A stretch of 64,000 nt of DNA from DATBRC01 sp036560485 (lineage in GTDB: Bacteria; Pseudomonadota; Gammaproteobacteria; Burkholderiales; Burkholderiaceae_D): NCBI GenBank assembly GCA_036560485.1, contig DATBRC010000054.1:124001-188000 (forward strand), read 5' to 3'. Both the position numbers and the translations under genes were made by a program. Below are positions 1-9,900 of the stretch, piece by piece. The notes beneath the pieces are model-generated. The model searched no databases. It was given only the letters and a program-made list of their open reading frames with translations, and was not told the DNA's origin. The first letter of the stretch is position 1, and each line of letters starts with the position of its first letter.

Positions 1-2745
1 ACTAATCAGAACATTATTTCGTTGACCGACCTTACCGCATCACGCTTTTATACACGCTGGGTCAATGCCGAAGCGGGGCGCGCCGCTATGGTAACCAATC
101 TGGCTAAATTATCCCTGACTAAAGCCATTTTTGTTGAAGTATTACAAAATGAAACAGCTGCCGGCAAGTCATTGCCGCGCGCCATGCGGCGTCTGCGCAA
201 CCTGGTTGTCACAACGCTCATAGAACGCGATTTGACAGGCCGCGCCGATTTGGCTGAAGTCGTTGAAACAATGACTATTTTTGCCGAATTCGCGGTGCAA
301 ACCCATCTGGCCGCATTAATGGCTGAAGCAATTGCCGAATACGGCACACCGATCGGTGAAGAATCCGGCCTGCCGCAGGAATTGATTGTGCTGGGCATGG
401 GCAAGCTCGGCGGCGGCGAATTGAATGTCTCTTCCGATATCGACCTTATTTTTGTGTATGCCGAAGATGGCGACACGCACACCACAACGCCTGATCAGCG
501 TTCGCTTTCCAATCATGAATTCTTTACGCGCCTTGGCAAGAAGTTGATTGGCGCGTTATCGGAAATCACGGAGGATGGCTTCACCTTCCGCGTCGACATG
601 GCGTTACGGCCCAATGGTGCATCAGGTCCATTGGTGTGCTGCTTTGGCATGGTGGAAGAATATCTTCTCGTGCAAGGCCGCGAGTGGGAACGTTACGCAT
701 GGGTCAAAGCGCGCGCCATTACCGGACGCGTAGCCGACATTGCCGCGCTGGATAAAATCGTACAGCCATTCGTATATCGGCGCTATCTGGATTTCGGCGC
801 GATCGATGCGATGCGCGGCATGCATGCGCAGATTCGTGCTGAAGTTGTTCGACAAGAGACACGCCACCCGGATCGCAGCAACAATGTGAAATTGGGGCGT
901 GGCGGCATTCGTGAAATCGAATTCCTCGCGCAAGTATTTCAAATGATCCGCGGCGGGCGCGATGCCGACCTGCGCGACCGCTCCACACGCACCACGTTAC
1001 GCACGTTGGCCGGCAAACAATTGTTGAGTCCTGTAATCGTCGATCAATTGCTGGAAGCATATACATTCTTGCGCAATCTGGAACATCGACTGCAATATCT
1101 GGATGATGCGCAAACGCACAACATGCCGTCCAATGAAGCAGATCGATTAACGGTCGCCAGGATGATGGGCTTTGCCGATGTCACAACGCTGCTCAGTGAG
1201 TTGGATGCACGCCGCACATTCGTTGCAGCGCAATTCGATGCGATATTCAGCGACAAGCGCAATGGTCAGACTCAACCAAACGGTAAGCCGGACAACGCGC
1301 AAGTCAATGCGCAGATATTAACTGCGCTATCCAACCCGGACGACCATGAAACGATAGAGGCTTATTTAACCTCATTGGGCATCGACGATGCGCCCGCCTT
1401 CAGGCAACGGCTGCTATCAACCTGGCAATCGTCGCGCCTGCAATCTTTACCGGAGCTTAGTCGCAATCGATTTGTCGGATTGGTTGATGCGGCACTGCCG
1501 ACGATTGGCGCGGATAAAGAAGCACAACTCGCCACACTCAATCGCCTGCTCGATTTTATGGAAGCGATCGCACGCCGTGCATCATACCTCGCTTTACTGA
1601 CCGAATATCCGCATGCATTGGTGCGCGTGATCCGCATGATGCGCGCCAGCGATTGGGCAGCAAAATATCTGACGCGCCATCCATTGCTGCTCGATGAATT
1701 GCTGGAAGAAAGAACATTGAAGGCAGCACCGGACTGGGCAGCCTTCAACATGGAATTACGACGGCAACTCGATGCCACGCCAGGCGACACAGAACGACAA
1801 ATGGATACACTGCGCGAGATGCACCACGCGCAGATCATCCGTCTACTGGCACAGGATCTGGAAGGCAATCTGACCGTAGAACGCCTGGCCGATCATTTAT
1901 CGGCGCTGGCCGATGTACTGATCACTGCCACCATACAAGCCGTGTGGAAAATGCTGCCGAACCGCCACCGCGACATTCCAAAATTTGCTGTCATCGCCTA
2001 CGGAAAACTCGGCGGCAAGGAACTGGGCTACGCATCCGATCTCGATGTGATCTTCCTGTATGACGACGATCATCCTGATGCACCAGTCAATTATGCCAAA
2101 CTGGCGCAACGCTTCATCACATGGATGACGACGCATACTTCTTCCGGAATTTTGTTCGATGTGGACATCGCACTGCGTCCGGATGGTGCCAGCGGCTTGA
2201 TGGTATCGACTGTCACGTCATTTGAAAAATACCAGCAGAATTCTGCTTGGCTTTGGGAACATCAGGCATTGACGCGTGCACGATTCTGTTCAGGTGATGC
2301 AAGCATCGGCGCGCGCTTTGAAGCGATTCGCGTCGCAGTATTACGACAACCGCGTGAAGAAGCCAAGCTGAAGCAGGAAGTGTTGGAGATGCGCGAAAAA
2401 ATGCACAAGGCTTATCCGAGCCGCTCCGCATTATTCGATTTGAAGCAGGATACCGGCGGCATGATCGATATCGAATTCATTGTGCAATATCTGATCCTGC
2501 GACATGCTGCGCAATATCCGCAATTGGTTGCTGACATCGGCAATATCGCGCTGTTGAAATTGTGTGGGGAGATGGGATTAATCGATGCAGAACTAGCGGG
2601 CGAAGTGGCTGATGCGTATCGGACGTTCCGCAGGTTGCAGCATCAGATTAGGTTGCAAGGAGAAGAGCGGGCGCGGGTTGAAGGTGAAAGAGTGGCTGCG
2701 GAAATTGCGGCGGTTAAGCGATTGTGGATGGAGATTTTTAGTTAG
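1..2745 (+). CDS. glnE: Bifunctional glutamine synthetase adenylyltransferase/deadenylase, 5' partial
   Basis: The frame is open from base 1, so the start lies outside the window. About 914 residues are visible against roughly 945 in E. coli GlnE, so only a short N-terminal piece is missing. The enzyme adds AMP to, and removes it from, a tyrosine of glutamine synthetase in response to nitrogen status signalled by PII. Both nucleotidyltransferase domains are intact: the pattern GKLGGxELxxxSDxDLIF occurs at about 394-450 (GKLGGGELNVSSDIDLIF) and again at about 1999-2055 (GKLGGKELGYASDLDVIF), and each is followed by an ALRPDGA/ALRPNGA motif. This two-copy arrangement is specific to GlnE. Its target glnA, with an intact modifiable Tyr, lies at 29664-31079. 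Confidence 0.97.
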   Translation, partial: TNQNIISLTDLTASRFYTRWVNAEAGRAAMVTNLAKLSLTKAIFVEVLQNETAAGKSLPRAMRRLRNLVVTTLIERDLTGRADLAEVVETMTIFAEFAVQTHLAALMAEAIAEYGTPIGEESGLPQELIVLGMGKLGGGELNVSSDIDLIFVYAEDGDTHTTTPDQRSLSNHEFFTRLGKKLIGALSEITEDGFTFRVDMALRPNGASGPLVCCFGMVEEYLLVQGREWERYAWVKARAITGRVADIAALDKIVQPFVYRRYLDFGAIDAMRGMHAQIRAEVVRQETRHPDRSNNVKLGRGGIREIEFLAQVFQMIRGGRDADLRDRSTRTTLRTLAGKQLLSPVIVDQLLEAYTFLRNLEHRLQYLDDAQTHNMPSNEADRLTVARMMGFADVTTLLSELDARRTFVAAQFDAIFSDKRNGQTQPNGKPDNAQVNAQILTALSNPDDHETIEAYLTSLGIDDAPAFRQRLLSTWQSSRLQSLPELSRNRFVGLVDAALPTIGADKEAQLATLNRLLDFMEAIARRASYLALLTEYPHALVRVIRMMRASDWAAKYLTRHPLLLDELLEERTLKAAPDWAAFNMELRRQLDATPGDTERQMDTLREMHHAQIIRLLAQDLEGNLTVERLADHLSALADVLITATIQAVWKMLPNRHRDIPKFAVIAYGKLGGKELGYASDLDVIFLYDDDHPDAPVNYAKLAQRFITWMTTHTSSGILFDVDIALRPDGASGLMVSTVTSFEKYQQNSAWLWEHQALTRARFCSGDASIGARFEAIRVAVLRQPREEAKLKQEVLEMREKMHKAYPSRSALFDLKQDTGGMIDIEFIVQYLILRHAAQYPQLVADIGNIALLKLCGEMGLIDAELAGEVADAYRTFRRLQHQIRLQGEERARVEGERVAAEIAAVKRLWMEIFS

Positions 2746-2854
2746 GTAGAGATGGTTATTGGTAGAACGCCAAGCTAAGCGTATCGCAATATCAGAGCGG
2801 AAGGAACAAAACGTGCAGCGCTTTGCTGTCCACTGAGTTCCTTGTTGGACTCGG

Positions 2855-3430
2855 TCAGGGCCACGCAAACTCCCGTTCAAATTCGGCTATCTCGTTCTGT
2901 GCGGAAGTCAACATTGAAACCGGATAGGTGACCCGGTACTCCACGAAACGCTCCCCTGACTGGGCAACGAGTAACTCTGATCGTAGCGGCTGGATGGCAC
3001 CAGCAAAGCGGTCTTCAAATGTATAGGATGCTGACAAAGCGGTAATTTTGGCGGGCGTTATTGTGACATTCGACGTAACAACCAATTGTGCTCCCGGATG
3101 AGCATGCAAAATTTCCGCTTGTCTTGAGGTGAATTCTGCTGTAAGCGAACGCGCATGAGCAGGATAAACATAGACAGTGACGGCAATGGGAATGCTGTAG
3201 TTATTGTAACCAACTGAGATGTCTTCACCGGCTTGATCATATTGCGTGGGACGCTCACGCCGAAAGCTTCCAACTTGAATCGGAAATACAAATCTGGACT
3301 TTTGATGAATTAATGGCGCTTGCGGTGTCGATTGCGTAAACACATCCGATGTCATCGGTGAGGTTTTACAGCCGACTAGAGCTGCAGCGCAAAAAAGAGT
3401 AGCTATAATAAAGTGAAAGTGTCGTCGCAT
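2855..3430 (-). CDS. Putative lipoprotein of unknown function
   Basis: About 191 residues. The frame extends upstream to 3478, but the N-terminus MRRHFHFIIATLFCAAALVGC is a classic lipoprotein signal peptide (Arg-rich start, hydrophobic core, LVGC lipobox) when started at the ATG at 3430 or at 3436, so the shorter start is preferred. The ribosome binding site is weak (GAG about six bases upstream). The mature part is Thr/Ser-rich with beta-strand-like alternation and no family I recognise. It is convergent with glnE, and no operon partner is obvious. It is probably anchored in the outer membrane; the function is unknown. Confidence 0.7.
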   Translation of the reverse strand: MRRHFHFIIATLFCAAALVGCKTSPMTSDVFTQSTPQAPLIHQKSRFVFPIQVGSFRRERPTQYDQAGEDISVGYNNYSIPIAVTVYVYPAHARSLTAEFTSRQAEILHAHPGAQLVVTSNVTITPAKITALSASYTFEDRFAGAIQPLRSELLVAQSGERFVEYRVTYPVSMLTSAQNEIAEFEREFAWP

Positions 3431-3614
3431 AGTCATCTCATGGAGGGTCGTAGTTTTATTAAACGCCACAGTCTGCATTTGTCGGAAGGCGCTGCGCTTT
3501 TCCGATCTACGTGGTTATTCATCTATATGAATGCATTCGGAATTGGCAGTATAGCCTATGAATTGAGGAAATCTCATTTGTAGACAGGATGTTGACTTAC
3601 GCTCCGATATGCCT

Positions 3615-4409
3615 CTACCAATAATTCTCAGTAACGAACTGTCCAGCCAATACACGACGACAAGGGCTTAATCCACGCTTATGCAAGATGCGTCGCGTAT
3701 CATCAATCATCTGCGGATTCCCGCAAATCATGACGCGTGATGCCTCAACAGTAATCGGAATCCCCGCATGCTTTTCCAGCTCGCCATTTTCCAGAAGCGT
3801 CGTAATGCGTCCATGCAGCCGACCGGCATGCTCACCCCTGTCTTGTTCACGTGTGACGCTTTGAATCAATTGCAATTCCGCAGGCAATGAATTGAATGGG
3901 GGCTTATTCTTTAGTTCAAGCAGCTGATCTTGATAAGCCAGTTCATCCGCATGCCGCACGCAATGCACAACAATCAAATTATTAAATTTTTCCCATACTA
4001 ATGCATCCTGCGCGATCGATACATACGGCCCCAGGCCTGTTCCGGTTGCCAACATCCACAGATCATCACCATCGCTGAATCGGTCCACGGTCATGAATCC
4101 ATAGCTTTGTTTTTCCACACAGATCGGATCTCCTTCCCGCAATTTCATCAGCATGGCGGAGAACGCTCCGCCTTCAACCTCAATCGCAAAAAATTCAAGG
4201 AATGGTTGATCGGTAGCAGACACGATTGAAAAAGCGCGCCACAACATGCCACGCTCATCGGACAATCCCAATCGTGCGTATTGGCCTGGAGTAAACGTAT
4301 AGCCGGATGGTCGCGTTGTCTTGAAGGAAAAGAGTGCATCGGTCCAATGATAGATTTCCGTAACCGTTTCCAACGTCGCCTTTTCAGTGATCTGTGCAGC
4401 GTTCAGCAT
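3615..4409 (-). CDS. fpr: Ferredoxin/flavodoxin--NADP+ reductase
   Basis: A 264-residue FAD enzyme that moves electrons between NADPH and ferredoxin or flavodoxin in the cytoplasm. The FAD-binding motif RAFS (residues 58-61, the RxYS-type motif) is preceded by FTPGQYARLGL. The pyridine-nucleotide motif ATGTGLGP is at 121-128. The chain ends in ENYW; a C-terminal Trp stacking on FAD is typical of the E. coli-like bacterial subclass. It is divergent from serA with about 100 bp between them, an AT-rich stretch that probably carries both promoters. Confidence 0.93.
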   Translation of the reverse strand: MLNAAQITEKATLETVTEIYHWTDALFSFKTTRPSGYTFTPGQYARLGLSDERGMLWRAFSIVSATDQPFLEFFAIEVEGGAFSAMLMKLREGDPICVEKQSYGFMTVDRFSDGDDLWMLATGTGLGPYVSIAQDALVWEKFNNLIVVHCVRHADELAYQDQLLELKNKPPFNSLPAELQLIQSVTREQDRGEHAGRLHGRITTLLENGELEKHAGIPITVEASRVMICGNPQMIDDTRRILHKRGLSPCRRVLAGQFVTENYW

Positions 4410-4506
4410 GAATGCCTCATTAAAGATATAATTAAAATGTATCTTTTAAGTAATTGTGCCACAAGCCGCATCTTCTTGTTGTCTTCACACTTGATAGGAC
4501 AGCGCC

Positions 4507-5703
4507 ATGACAAAGATTGTTCTGTTTGAAAAAATTCATCACAGCGCCGTTGCCCATTTAAAAGAGCAAGGGTTCACGCAAGTCGTGGAATTGCCGACTG
4601 CGTTGACTGGGCCAGATTTGACCAAGGCATTGTCCGAGGCAGATGCGGTCGGCATCCGTTCAGCCACGCATATCACTGCCGACGTGATGAAAGCGTTGCC
4701 GCAATTACGGACAATAGGTTGCTTTTGCATCGGCACAAATCAAGTCGATTTGAGTGCAGCCACGACATTAGGCATTCCGGTTTTCAATGCACCATTTTCA
4801 AATACGCGTTCGGTTGCTGAATTAGTGATCGCGCAAGCAATTCTCTTGCTGCGGCGCATACCTGAGAAAAATGCACGGGCGCATCGTGGCAAATGGGAAA
4901 AGAATGCGCAAGGCGCTTATGAAGTCCGCAACAAGCTGATCGGCATCATCGGCTACGGCAATATCGGCGCACAAGTCGGCATCCTTGCGGAGAGCATGGG
5001 CATGCGTGTCGCTTATTACGATATTGAAAGCAAACTGCCGCTTGGAAATGCCAAGCCGCTGGCATTGGATGCGTTATTGCAGCAGGCCGATATCATCACG
5101 CTTCATGTGCCGGGTGGCGCTGCGACTGAAAATATCATGAATCGCGAACGCATCGCTTTGATGAAGCCATCTGCCGTGTTGATCAATGCATCACGCGGCG
5201 GTGTGGTGGACATCGCCGCACTTGATCATGCATTAAGAGAAGGGAAATTGGCAGGCGCCGCACTCGATGTATTTCCCGTTGAGCCGCGCAATGAAAAGGA
5301 AGAGTTTATTTCACCTTTACGCGATTTGGACAACGTTATCCTGACGCCGCACATCGGCGGCAGCACCGAAGAAGCGCAAGAAAATATCGGACGTGAAGTA
5401 TCCGATAAATTGGCGCGCTTTTTAAAAGCGGGCACAACGCGCTCGTCAGTCAATTTCCCCGAGATTGCGCATTCGGACAAGAGTGTGATGAGCCGCATCT
5501 TGCACATTCATCGCAACGAGCCCGGCGTCATTGCAAAATTGAATGCAGAATTGGCAGGAGGCGGATTGAATATCGTCGCGCAGCAATTGCAAACGCGCGG
5601 CCTAGTCGGATATGTGATTACTGACGTCGATGCACCGATATCATCAGCCTTGATAGCACGTTTGCAAAGTTTGCCGGCGACGATACGTTGTCAGCTGAGT
5701 TGA
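4507..5703 (+). CDS. serA: D-3-phosphoglycerate dehydrogenase
   Basis: The first step of serine biosynthesis: oxidation of 3-phosphoglycerate with NAD+. It has 398 residues, close to the E. coli type (about 410). The Rossmann motif GIIGYGNIG is at 146-154. The catalytic set is Arg230 (NASRGG), Glu259 (FPVEP) and His282 (TPHIGGSTEEA). A C-terminal ACT domain from about residue 325 (NEPGVIAKLNAELAGGGLNI) indicates feedback regulation by serine. An AGGA ribosome binding site lies upstream of the ATG. Convergent with the membrane protein gene that follows. Confidence 0.96.
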   Translation: MTKIVLFEKIHHSAVAHLKEQGFTQVVELPTALTGPDLTKALSEADAVGIRSATHITADVMKALPQLRTIGCFCIGTNQVDLSAATTLGIPVFNAPFSNTRSVAELVIAQAILLLRRIPEKNARAHRGKWEKNAQGAYEVRNKLIGIIGYGNIGAQVGILAESMGMRVAYYDIESKLPLGNAKPLALDALLQQADIITLHVPGGAATENIMNRERIALMKPSAVLINASRGGVVDIAALDHALREGKLAGAALDVFPVEPRNEKEEFISPLRDLDNVILTPHIGGSTEEAQENIGREVSDKLARFLKAGTTRSSVNFPEIAHSDKSVMSRILHIHRNEPGVIAKLNAELAGGGLNIVAQQLQTRGLVGYVITDVDAPISSALIARLQSLPATIRCQLS

Positions 5704-5769
5704 TTGTGCTCGATCTTTGACAAGATACGACAGGATGTTGCTGTAAGAGCGCACAACTTGGTGTGCCAA

Positions 5770-6531
5770 TTACTTCGCTCGTCTGCGCATCAACATTGTT
5801 TGAATCACCACGGCGACCAGTGTCGCCGTCAAAAAACAAAACAGCCACGGCTGTGTTCTCAACGTGTACGCCAACACCAAACAAAAAACGGTGAACGCAT
5901 AAAATCCCTGCACCATGCCTTGCAGGATCTTGATCGCAAATCCTGCTCCGTAATGCCGATGCGAGAAAACGCCGAGTACGCTACCCATCACTGGAAATAC
6001 CGAAAGCAATCCCGTCAGATTTGGACCTAGCTGCGCAGAGAAAAACGTCAGCGCCAGTACCAGGACAACAGCCGCCAGCATCCGATATACCAAATCAGAA
6101 CCGGGTTGCACTGCCTTTGGCAAATCGACGCTGGCGCGTGGATAACACTTTGCTGCAATCAGCAATCCACAGATTGTGATGAGGCACGCTTGCCATGGTG
6201 AGACATGGACAAAACTCAGGAGCGCAACCAAACAAAAATACACGAGCCATCCAAACAGCAAACTGATGTACCACGAGTGACGCCTGCAAGCCCAGCTGTA
6301 GGCAATGCCAAATCCAATATTGCTGAGTACCGCCAGCATGGCGCCGGTGGCAGCGGTGGCGGCGAACTGCGAGCCTTGTTCGATTGCGACGAATAAAAGA
6401 ATGGGACCTGTGATGACTGGAAATCCAGCCAGCGATCCTGCGACTGTCGCGCCCCAGCGCCTGCCTGCCAGCGTGATGCCTGCGATGAATGATGGTACAA
6501 GGAATAACTTCAGGATGAGGAGTACTGGCAT
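5770..6531 (-). CDS. Multi-pass membrane protein with internal duplication
   Basis: 253 residues and strongly hydrophobic, with around eight predicted membrane segments. The two halves look homologous: GSLAGFPVITGPILLF in the first half matches GLLSVFPVMGSVLGVF in the second, and both are followed by a hydrophobic segment beginning with similar spacing. A two-fold repeat of this sort is common in small transporters. I do not recognise a named family. No clear ribosome binding site is seen. It is flanked by serA (convergent) and a palindromic repeat. Confidence 0.75.
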   Translation of the reverse strand: MPVLLILKLFLVPSFIAGITLAGRRWGATVAGSLAGFPVITGPILLFVAIEQGSQFAATAATGAMLAVLSNIGFGIAYSWACRRHSWYISLLFGWLVYFCLVALLSFVHVSPWQACLITICGLLIAAKCYPRASVDLPKAVQPGSDLVYRMLAAVVLVLALTFFSAQLGPNLTGLLSVFPVMGSVLGVFSHRHYGAGFAIKILQGMVQGFYAFTVFCLVLAYTLRTQPWLFCFLTATLVAVVIQTMLMRRRAK

Positions 6532-6634
6532 GCGAGTGCGTATTGTGGGTGTTCGGTTTTGAATACGTGTAATGAGTTTGACTCGCTTAATTTAACAGCG
6601 AAATAACAATTAATTTCCATGTGTGCATCTTCAC

Positions 6635-6716
6635 CGTCGTTCCCGCGAAGGCGGGAATCCATGCTGAGTTCGCATATTCTATCGCCCTATGGATTCCCGC
6701 CTTCGCGGGAACGACG
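6635..6716. repeat. 82-bp palindromic intergenic repeat, copy 1
   Basis: Perfect 28-bp inverted arms (6635-6662 and 6689-6716) reading CGTCGTTCCCGCGAAGGCGG... and its complement. Each arm holds a smaller palindrome, TTCCCGCGAAGGCGGGAA. A second copy of the same 82-bp length and layout lies at 38485-38566. This is a REP/BIME-like dispersed repeat. Confidence 0.9.
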
Positions 6717-6802
6717 TGAGATTTTGAGAATGCATATTTTTATATCATTCGACCACACAAGACTGCTAATACCATTAACTGCCGGGCAATCCACTGAGGA
6801 TC

Positions 6803-6842
6803 TGTTTAAAAAACAAAAGCGCCCCAACCAGTGGGGCGCTTC
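6803..6842 (-). terminator. Intrinsic terminator of tkt-gap
   Basis: The hairpin AGCGCCCC-(aaccagt)-GGGGCGCT at 6818-6840 is followed on the minus strand by a run TTTTGTTTTTT. It lies 30 bases past the stop codon of gap. Confidence 0.9.
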
Positions 6843-6869
6843 GTATTTTTGCCTTTATGCCAGCAAAAA

Positions 6870-7880
6870 TTATTTTGCAGACATCAGTGCAACGGTTGTA
6901 TCCAGCATGCGGTTCGAGAAACCCCACTCGTTGTCATACCACGACGACACTTTCACCAGACGGCCGGACACTTTGGTCAAGGTCGAATCGAAATTGCTCG
7001 ATGCCGGATTGTGGTTGAAGTCGACCGATACCAGTGGTTCGGTTTGATATGTCAAGATGCCTTTCAATGCACCTTCGGATGCATCCTTCATGATCGCATT
7101 GATTTCATCGACTGTCGTGTCACGTGCAGCGATGAACGAGAGGTCAACGATCGATACATTGATGGTTGGGACGCGGATTGCGTAGCCGTCGAGCTTGCCG
7201 TTCAATTCCGGCAGCACCAAACCAACAGCTGCTGCAGCGCCGGTCTTGGTCGGGATCATGCTCATCGTGGCAGAGCGAGCGCGGCGCAAATCTTCATGCA
7301 TCACGTCGGTCAATACCTGATCGTTGGTGTAAGCATGCACGGTGGTCATCAAGCCATTGACCAAGCCGATTTTATCGTTCAATGGTTTTGCCAAAGGTGC
7401 CAGGCAGTTGGTGGTGCACGATGCGTTGGAGATCACGGTGTCGGTCGCTTTCAACACGTTTTGGTTGACGCCGTACACAATGGTTGCATCAACATCCTTG
7501 CCGCCCGGTGCGGAGATGATGACTTTCTTTGCGCCGCCTTTCAGGTGGGCAGATGCTTTTTCTTTAGTGGTGAAGAAGCCGGTGCATTCGAGCACAACGT
7601 CGACCTTCAATTCGCCCCATGGGATTTCCGCAGGATTGCGTTGCGCGAATACGCGGATCTTGTCGCCGTTGACGATCATGTTGTCGCCTTCGACAGTCAC
7701 AGTGCCAGGGAACTTGCCATGCGCGGTGTCGTAACGTGTCAAGTGTGCGTTCGACTTGGCATCGCCAAGATCGTTGATTGCGACGATTTGAATATCATTT
7801 TTCTTGCCGCCTTCATAGTGAGCACGAAGGATGTTACGACCGATACGGCCATAGCCGTTGATTGCGACGCGGATAGTCAT
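6870..7880 (-). CDS. gap: Glyceraldehyde-3-phosphate dehydrogenase
   Basis: 336 residues, the full length for a type I GAPDH. It catalyses the phosphorylating oxidation of glyceraldehyde 3-phosphate with NAD(P)+ in glycolysis and gluconeogenesis. The N-terminal Rossmann motif is INGYGRIGRN, the catalytic Cys sits in SNASCTTNCLAPL, and WYDNEWGFSNRM lies near the C-terminus. A good AGGAG ribosome binding site precedes the ATG. It starts 28 bases after the tkt stop, so tkt-gap is very probably one transcript ending at the terminator at 6803-6842. Confidence 0.97.
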   Translation of the reverse strand: MTIRVAINGYGRIGRNILRAHYEGGKKNDIQIVAINDLGDAKSNAHLTRYDTAHGKFPGTVTVEGDNMIVNGDKIRVFAQRNPAEIPWGELKVDVVLECTGFFTTKEKASAHLKGGAKKVIISAPGGKDVDATIVYGVNQNVLKATDTVISNASCTTNCLAPLAKPLNDKIGLVNGLMTTVHAYTNDQVLTDVMHEDLRRARSATMSMIPTKTGAAAAVGLVLPELNGKLDGYAIRVPTINVSIVDLSFIAARDTTVDEINAIMKDASEGALKGILTYQTEPLVSVDFNHNPASSNFDSTLTKVSGRLVKVSSWYDNEWGFSNRMLDTTVALMSAK

Positions 7881-7908
7881 GGTTTTCTCCTAGATGAAAT
7901 GAAATTTC

Positions 7909-9900
7909 TTACAATACGGATTTGACGGCGGCTACAACGTGCTCAGTCGTAAATCCGAAATGTTTGAACAGTATGCCGGCCGGAGCTGATTCGCCGAAAG
8001 TATCGATACCGACGACAGCACCTTCCAATCCGACATATTTGTACCAGAAGTCGGTCACGCCGGCTTCGACAGCAACACGCGGCATGCCTTTGGTCAATAC
8101 ACTGGCCTTGTATGCCGAATCCTGGCGATCGAACACGTCAGTCGACGGCATCGATACCACGCGCACTGCGACACCTTGCTTGGTCAACTCATCGGCAGCC
8201 TTGATCGCCAGATCGACTTCGGAACCAGTTGCAATCAAAATTGCCTTGGCATTTGGTGCGTCCTTCAACACGTAACCGCCACGATTGATATTGACAATTT
8301 GCTCCGCCGACCGTTCCTGATACGGCAAATTCTGGCGCGAGAAAATCAGCGTGGTCGGGCCTTGGTCACGCTTGACCGCATGTTCCCACGCCACTGCAGA
8401 CTCAACCGTATCGCATGGGCGCCAGTTATCCAGATTCGGGATCAGGCGCAGGCTCGATACATGCTCAACCGATTGATGGGTCGGTCCATCTTCACCCAGG
8501 CCAATCGAATCGTGCGTAAATACAAAAATCGAACGTGTCTTCATCAGCGCAGCCATGCGCAATGCATTGCGGCTGTAGTCGGAGAACGTCAGGAACGTTG
8601 CGCCGAATGGAATGTAGCCGCCATGCAACGCGATGCCATTCATGATCGCGCTCATGCCGAATTCACGCACACCGTAATTGATGTGGTTGCCAGGCTGATC
8701 AGCACGCACTGCAACGCATTCTTTCCAGTTGGTCAGATTGGAACCGGTCAAATCGGCAGAGCCGCCGAGGAATTCCGGCAGTGTCGATGCAAACGCCTGA
8801 ATCGCATTCTGACTGGCTTTGCGTGTTGCAATGGTTTCCTTTTTATCGACACAGGCTGCGACATAAGATTTAACAACCGCATCGAAATTGCCGGGCAATT
8901 CACCTTTCATGCGACGCAATAATTCAGCTGCCTGCTGCGGATATTCCTTGCTGTAAACCTTCAGCGTTTCATTCCAGTCATGCTCCATCAATTGACCGGA
9001 TTTTTTCGCATCCCATGATGCATAGACATCCGAAGGAATTTCAAAAGGCGCTTCAGTCCAGCCCAATGCTTCGCGTGTTGCAGCGATTTCCTTGTCGCCC
9101 AACGCTGCGCCGTGCACATCGTGCGTGCCGGCCTTGTTCGGGCTGCCTTTGCCGATAATGGTTTTGCAGCAGATCAAGCTTGGCTTGTCGGATGATTTGG
9201 CAGCTTTGATTGCTGCATCGACCGCTTCCACATTGTGGCCATCGATACTGCGAATCACATTCCAGCCATAAGCTTCAAAACGCTTCGGTGTATCGTCGGC
9301 GAACCAACCTTCGACATGGCCATCGATCGAGATGCCATTGTCATCGTATATAACGATCAGTTTGGATAAACGCAGTGTGCCGGCCAACGAGCACACTTCA
9401 TGCGAAATGCCTTCCATCAGGCAACCATCACCGACAAACGCATAGGTGTAGTGATCAATGACATCCAGATTCGGCTTGTTGAATTCGGCAGCGAGCAACT
9501 TTTCCGCAAGCGCCATACCGACTGCGTTGCTCAGACCTTGCCCGAGAGGGCCGGTGGTGGTTTCAATGCCAGGCGTCACATGCACTTCCGGATGGCCCGG
9601 TGTCTTGGAATGCATTTGACGGAAATTCTTGATTTCTTCCATCGACAAGTCATATCCAGTCAGATGCAACAACGCATAATGCAACATCGATCCATGCCCA
9701 TTGGATAGCACAAAACGGTCACGGTTGACCCAATGCGGATTGGCAGGATTATGGCGATAGTTTCTGACCCACAACGCTACAGCGATTTCGGCCATTCCCA
9801 TTGGCGCGCCTGGATGTCCGGAATTGGCTTTTTGAACTGCGTCCATTGCCAATGCGCGGATAGCGTTGGCCATTTTGTTAGTGCTAAGTATGGAGGTCAT
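7909..9900 (-). CDS. tkt: Transketolase
   Basis: 663 residues, typical for bacterial transketolase. It transfers two-carbon ketol units in the pentose phosphate pathway using thiamine diphosphate. The thiamine-binding GDGCLMEGISHEV motif, the N-terminal HPGAPMGMA segment and the transketolase motif around GEDGPTHQSVEH are present. It is the first gene of a tkt-gap unit that couples pentose phosphate and triose phosphate metabolism. The 400 bp upstream must carry its promoter. Confidence 0.97.
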   Translation of the reverse strand: MTSILSTNKMANAIRALAMDAVQKANSGHPGAPMGMAEIAVALWVRNYRHNPANPHWVNRDRFVLSNGHGSMLHYALLHLTGYDLSMEEIKNFRQMHSKTPGHPEVHVTPGIETTTGPLGQGLSNAVGMALAEKLLAAEFNKPNLDVIDHYTYAFVGDGCLMEGISHEVCSLAGTLRLSKLIVIYDDNGISIDGHVEGWFADDTPKRFEAYGWNVIRSIDGHNVEAVDAAIKAAKSSDKPSLICCKTIIGKGSPNKAGTHDVHGAALGDKEIAATREALGWTEAPFEIPSDVYASWDAKKSGQLMEHDWNETLKVYSKEYPQQAAELLRRMKGELPGNFDAVVKSYVAACVDKKETIATRKASQNAIQAFASTLPEFLGGSADLTGSNLTNWKECVAVRADQPGNHINYGVREFGMSAIMNGIALHGGYIPFGATFLTFSDYSRNALRMAALMKTRSIFVFTHDSIGLGEDGPTHQSVEHVSSLRLIPNLDNWRPCDTVESAVAWEHAVKRDQGPTTLIFSRQNLPYQERSAEQIVNINRGGYVLKDAPNAKAILIATGSEVDLAIKAADELTKQGVAVRVVSMPSTDVFDRQDSAYKASVLTKGMPRVAVEAGVTDFWYKYVGLEGAVVGIDTFGESAPAGILFKHFGFTTEHVVAAVKSVL

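Noticed and set aside
6831..7925. 364-codon open frame antisense to gap
   Set aside because: The opposite strand encodes a textbook GAPDH; the antisense translation is Cys/His-rich without any domain and follows from codon bias of the real gene.
8176..8922. 248-codon frame antisense to tkt
   Set aside because: Shadow of the transketolase coding sequence with no independent signals.
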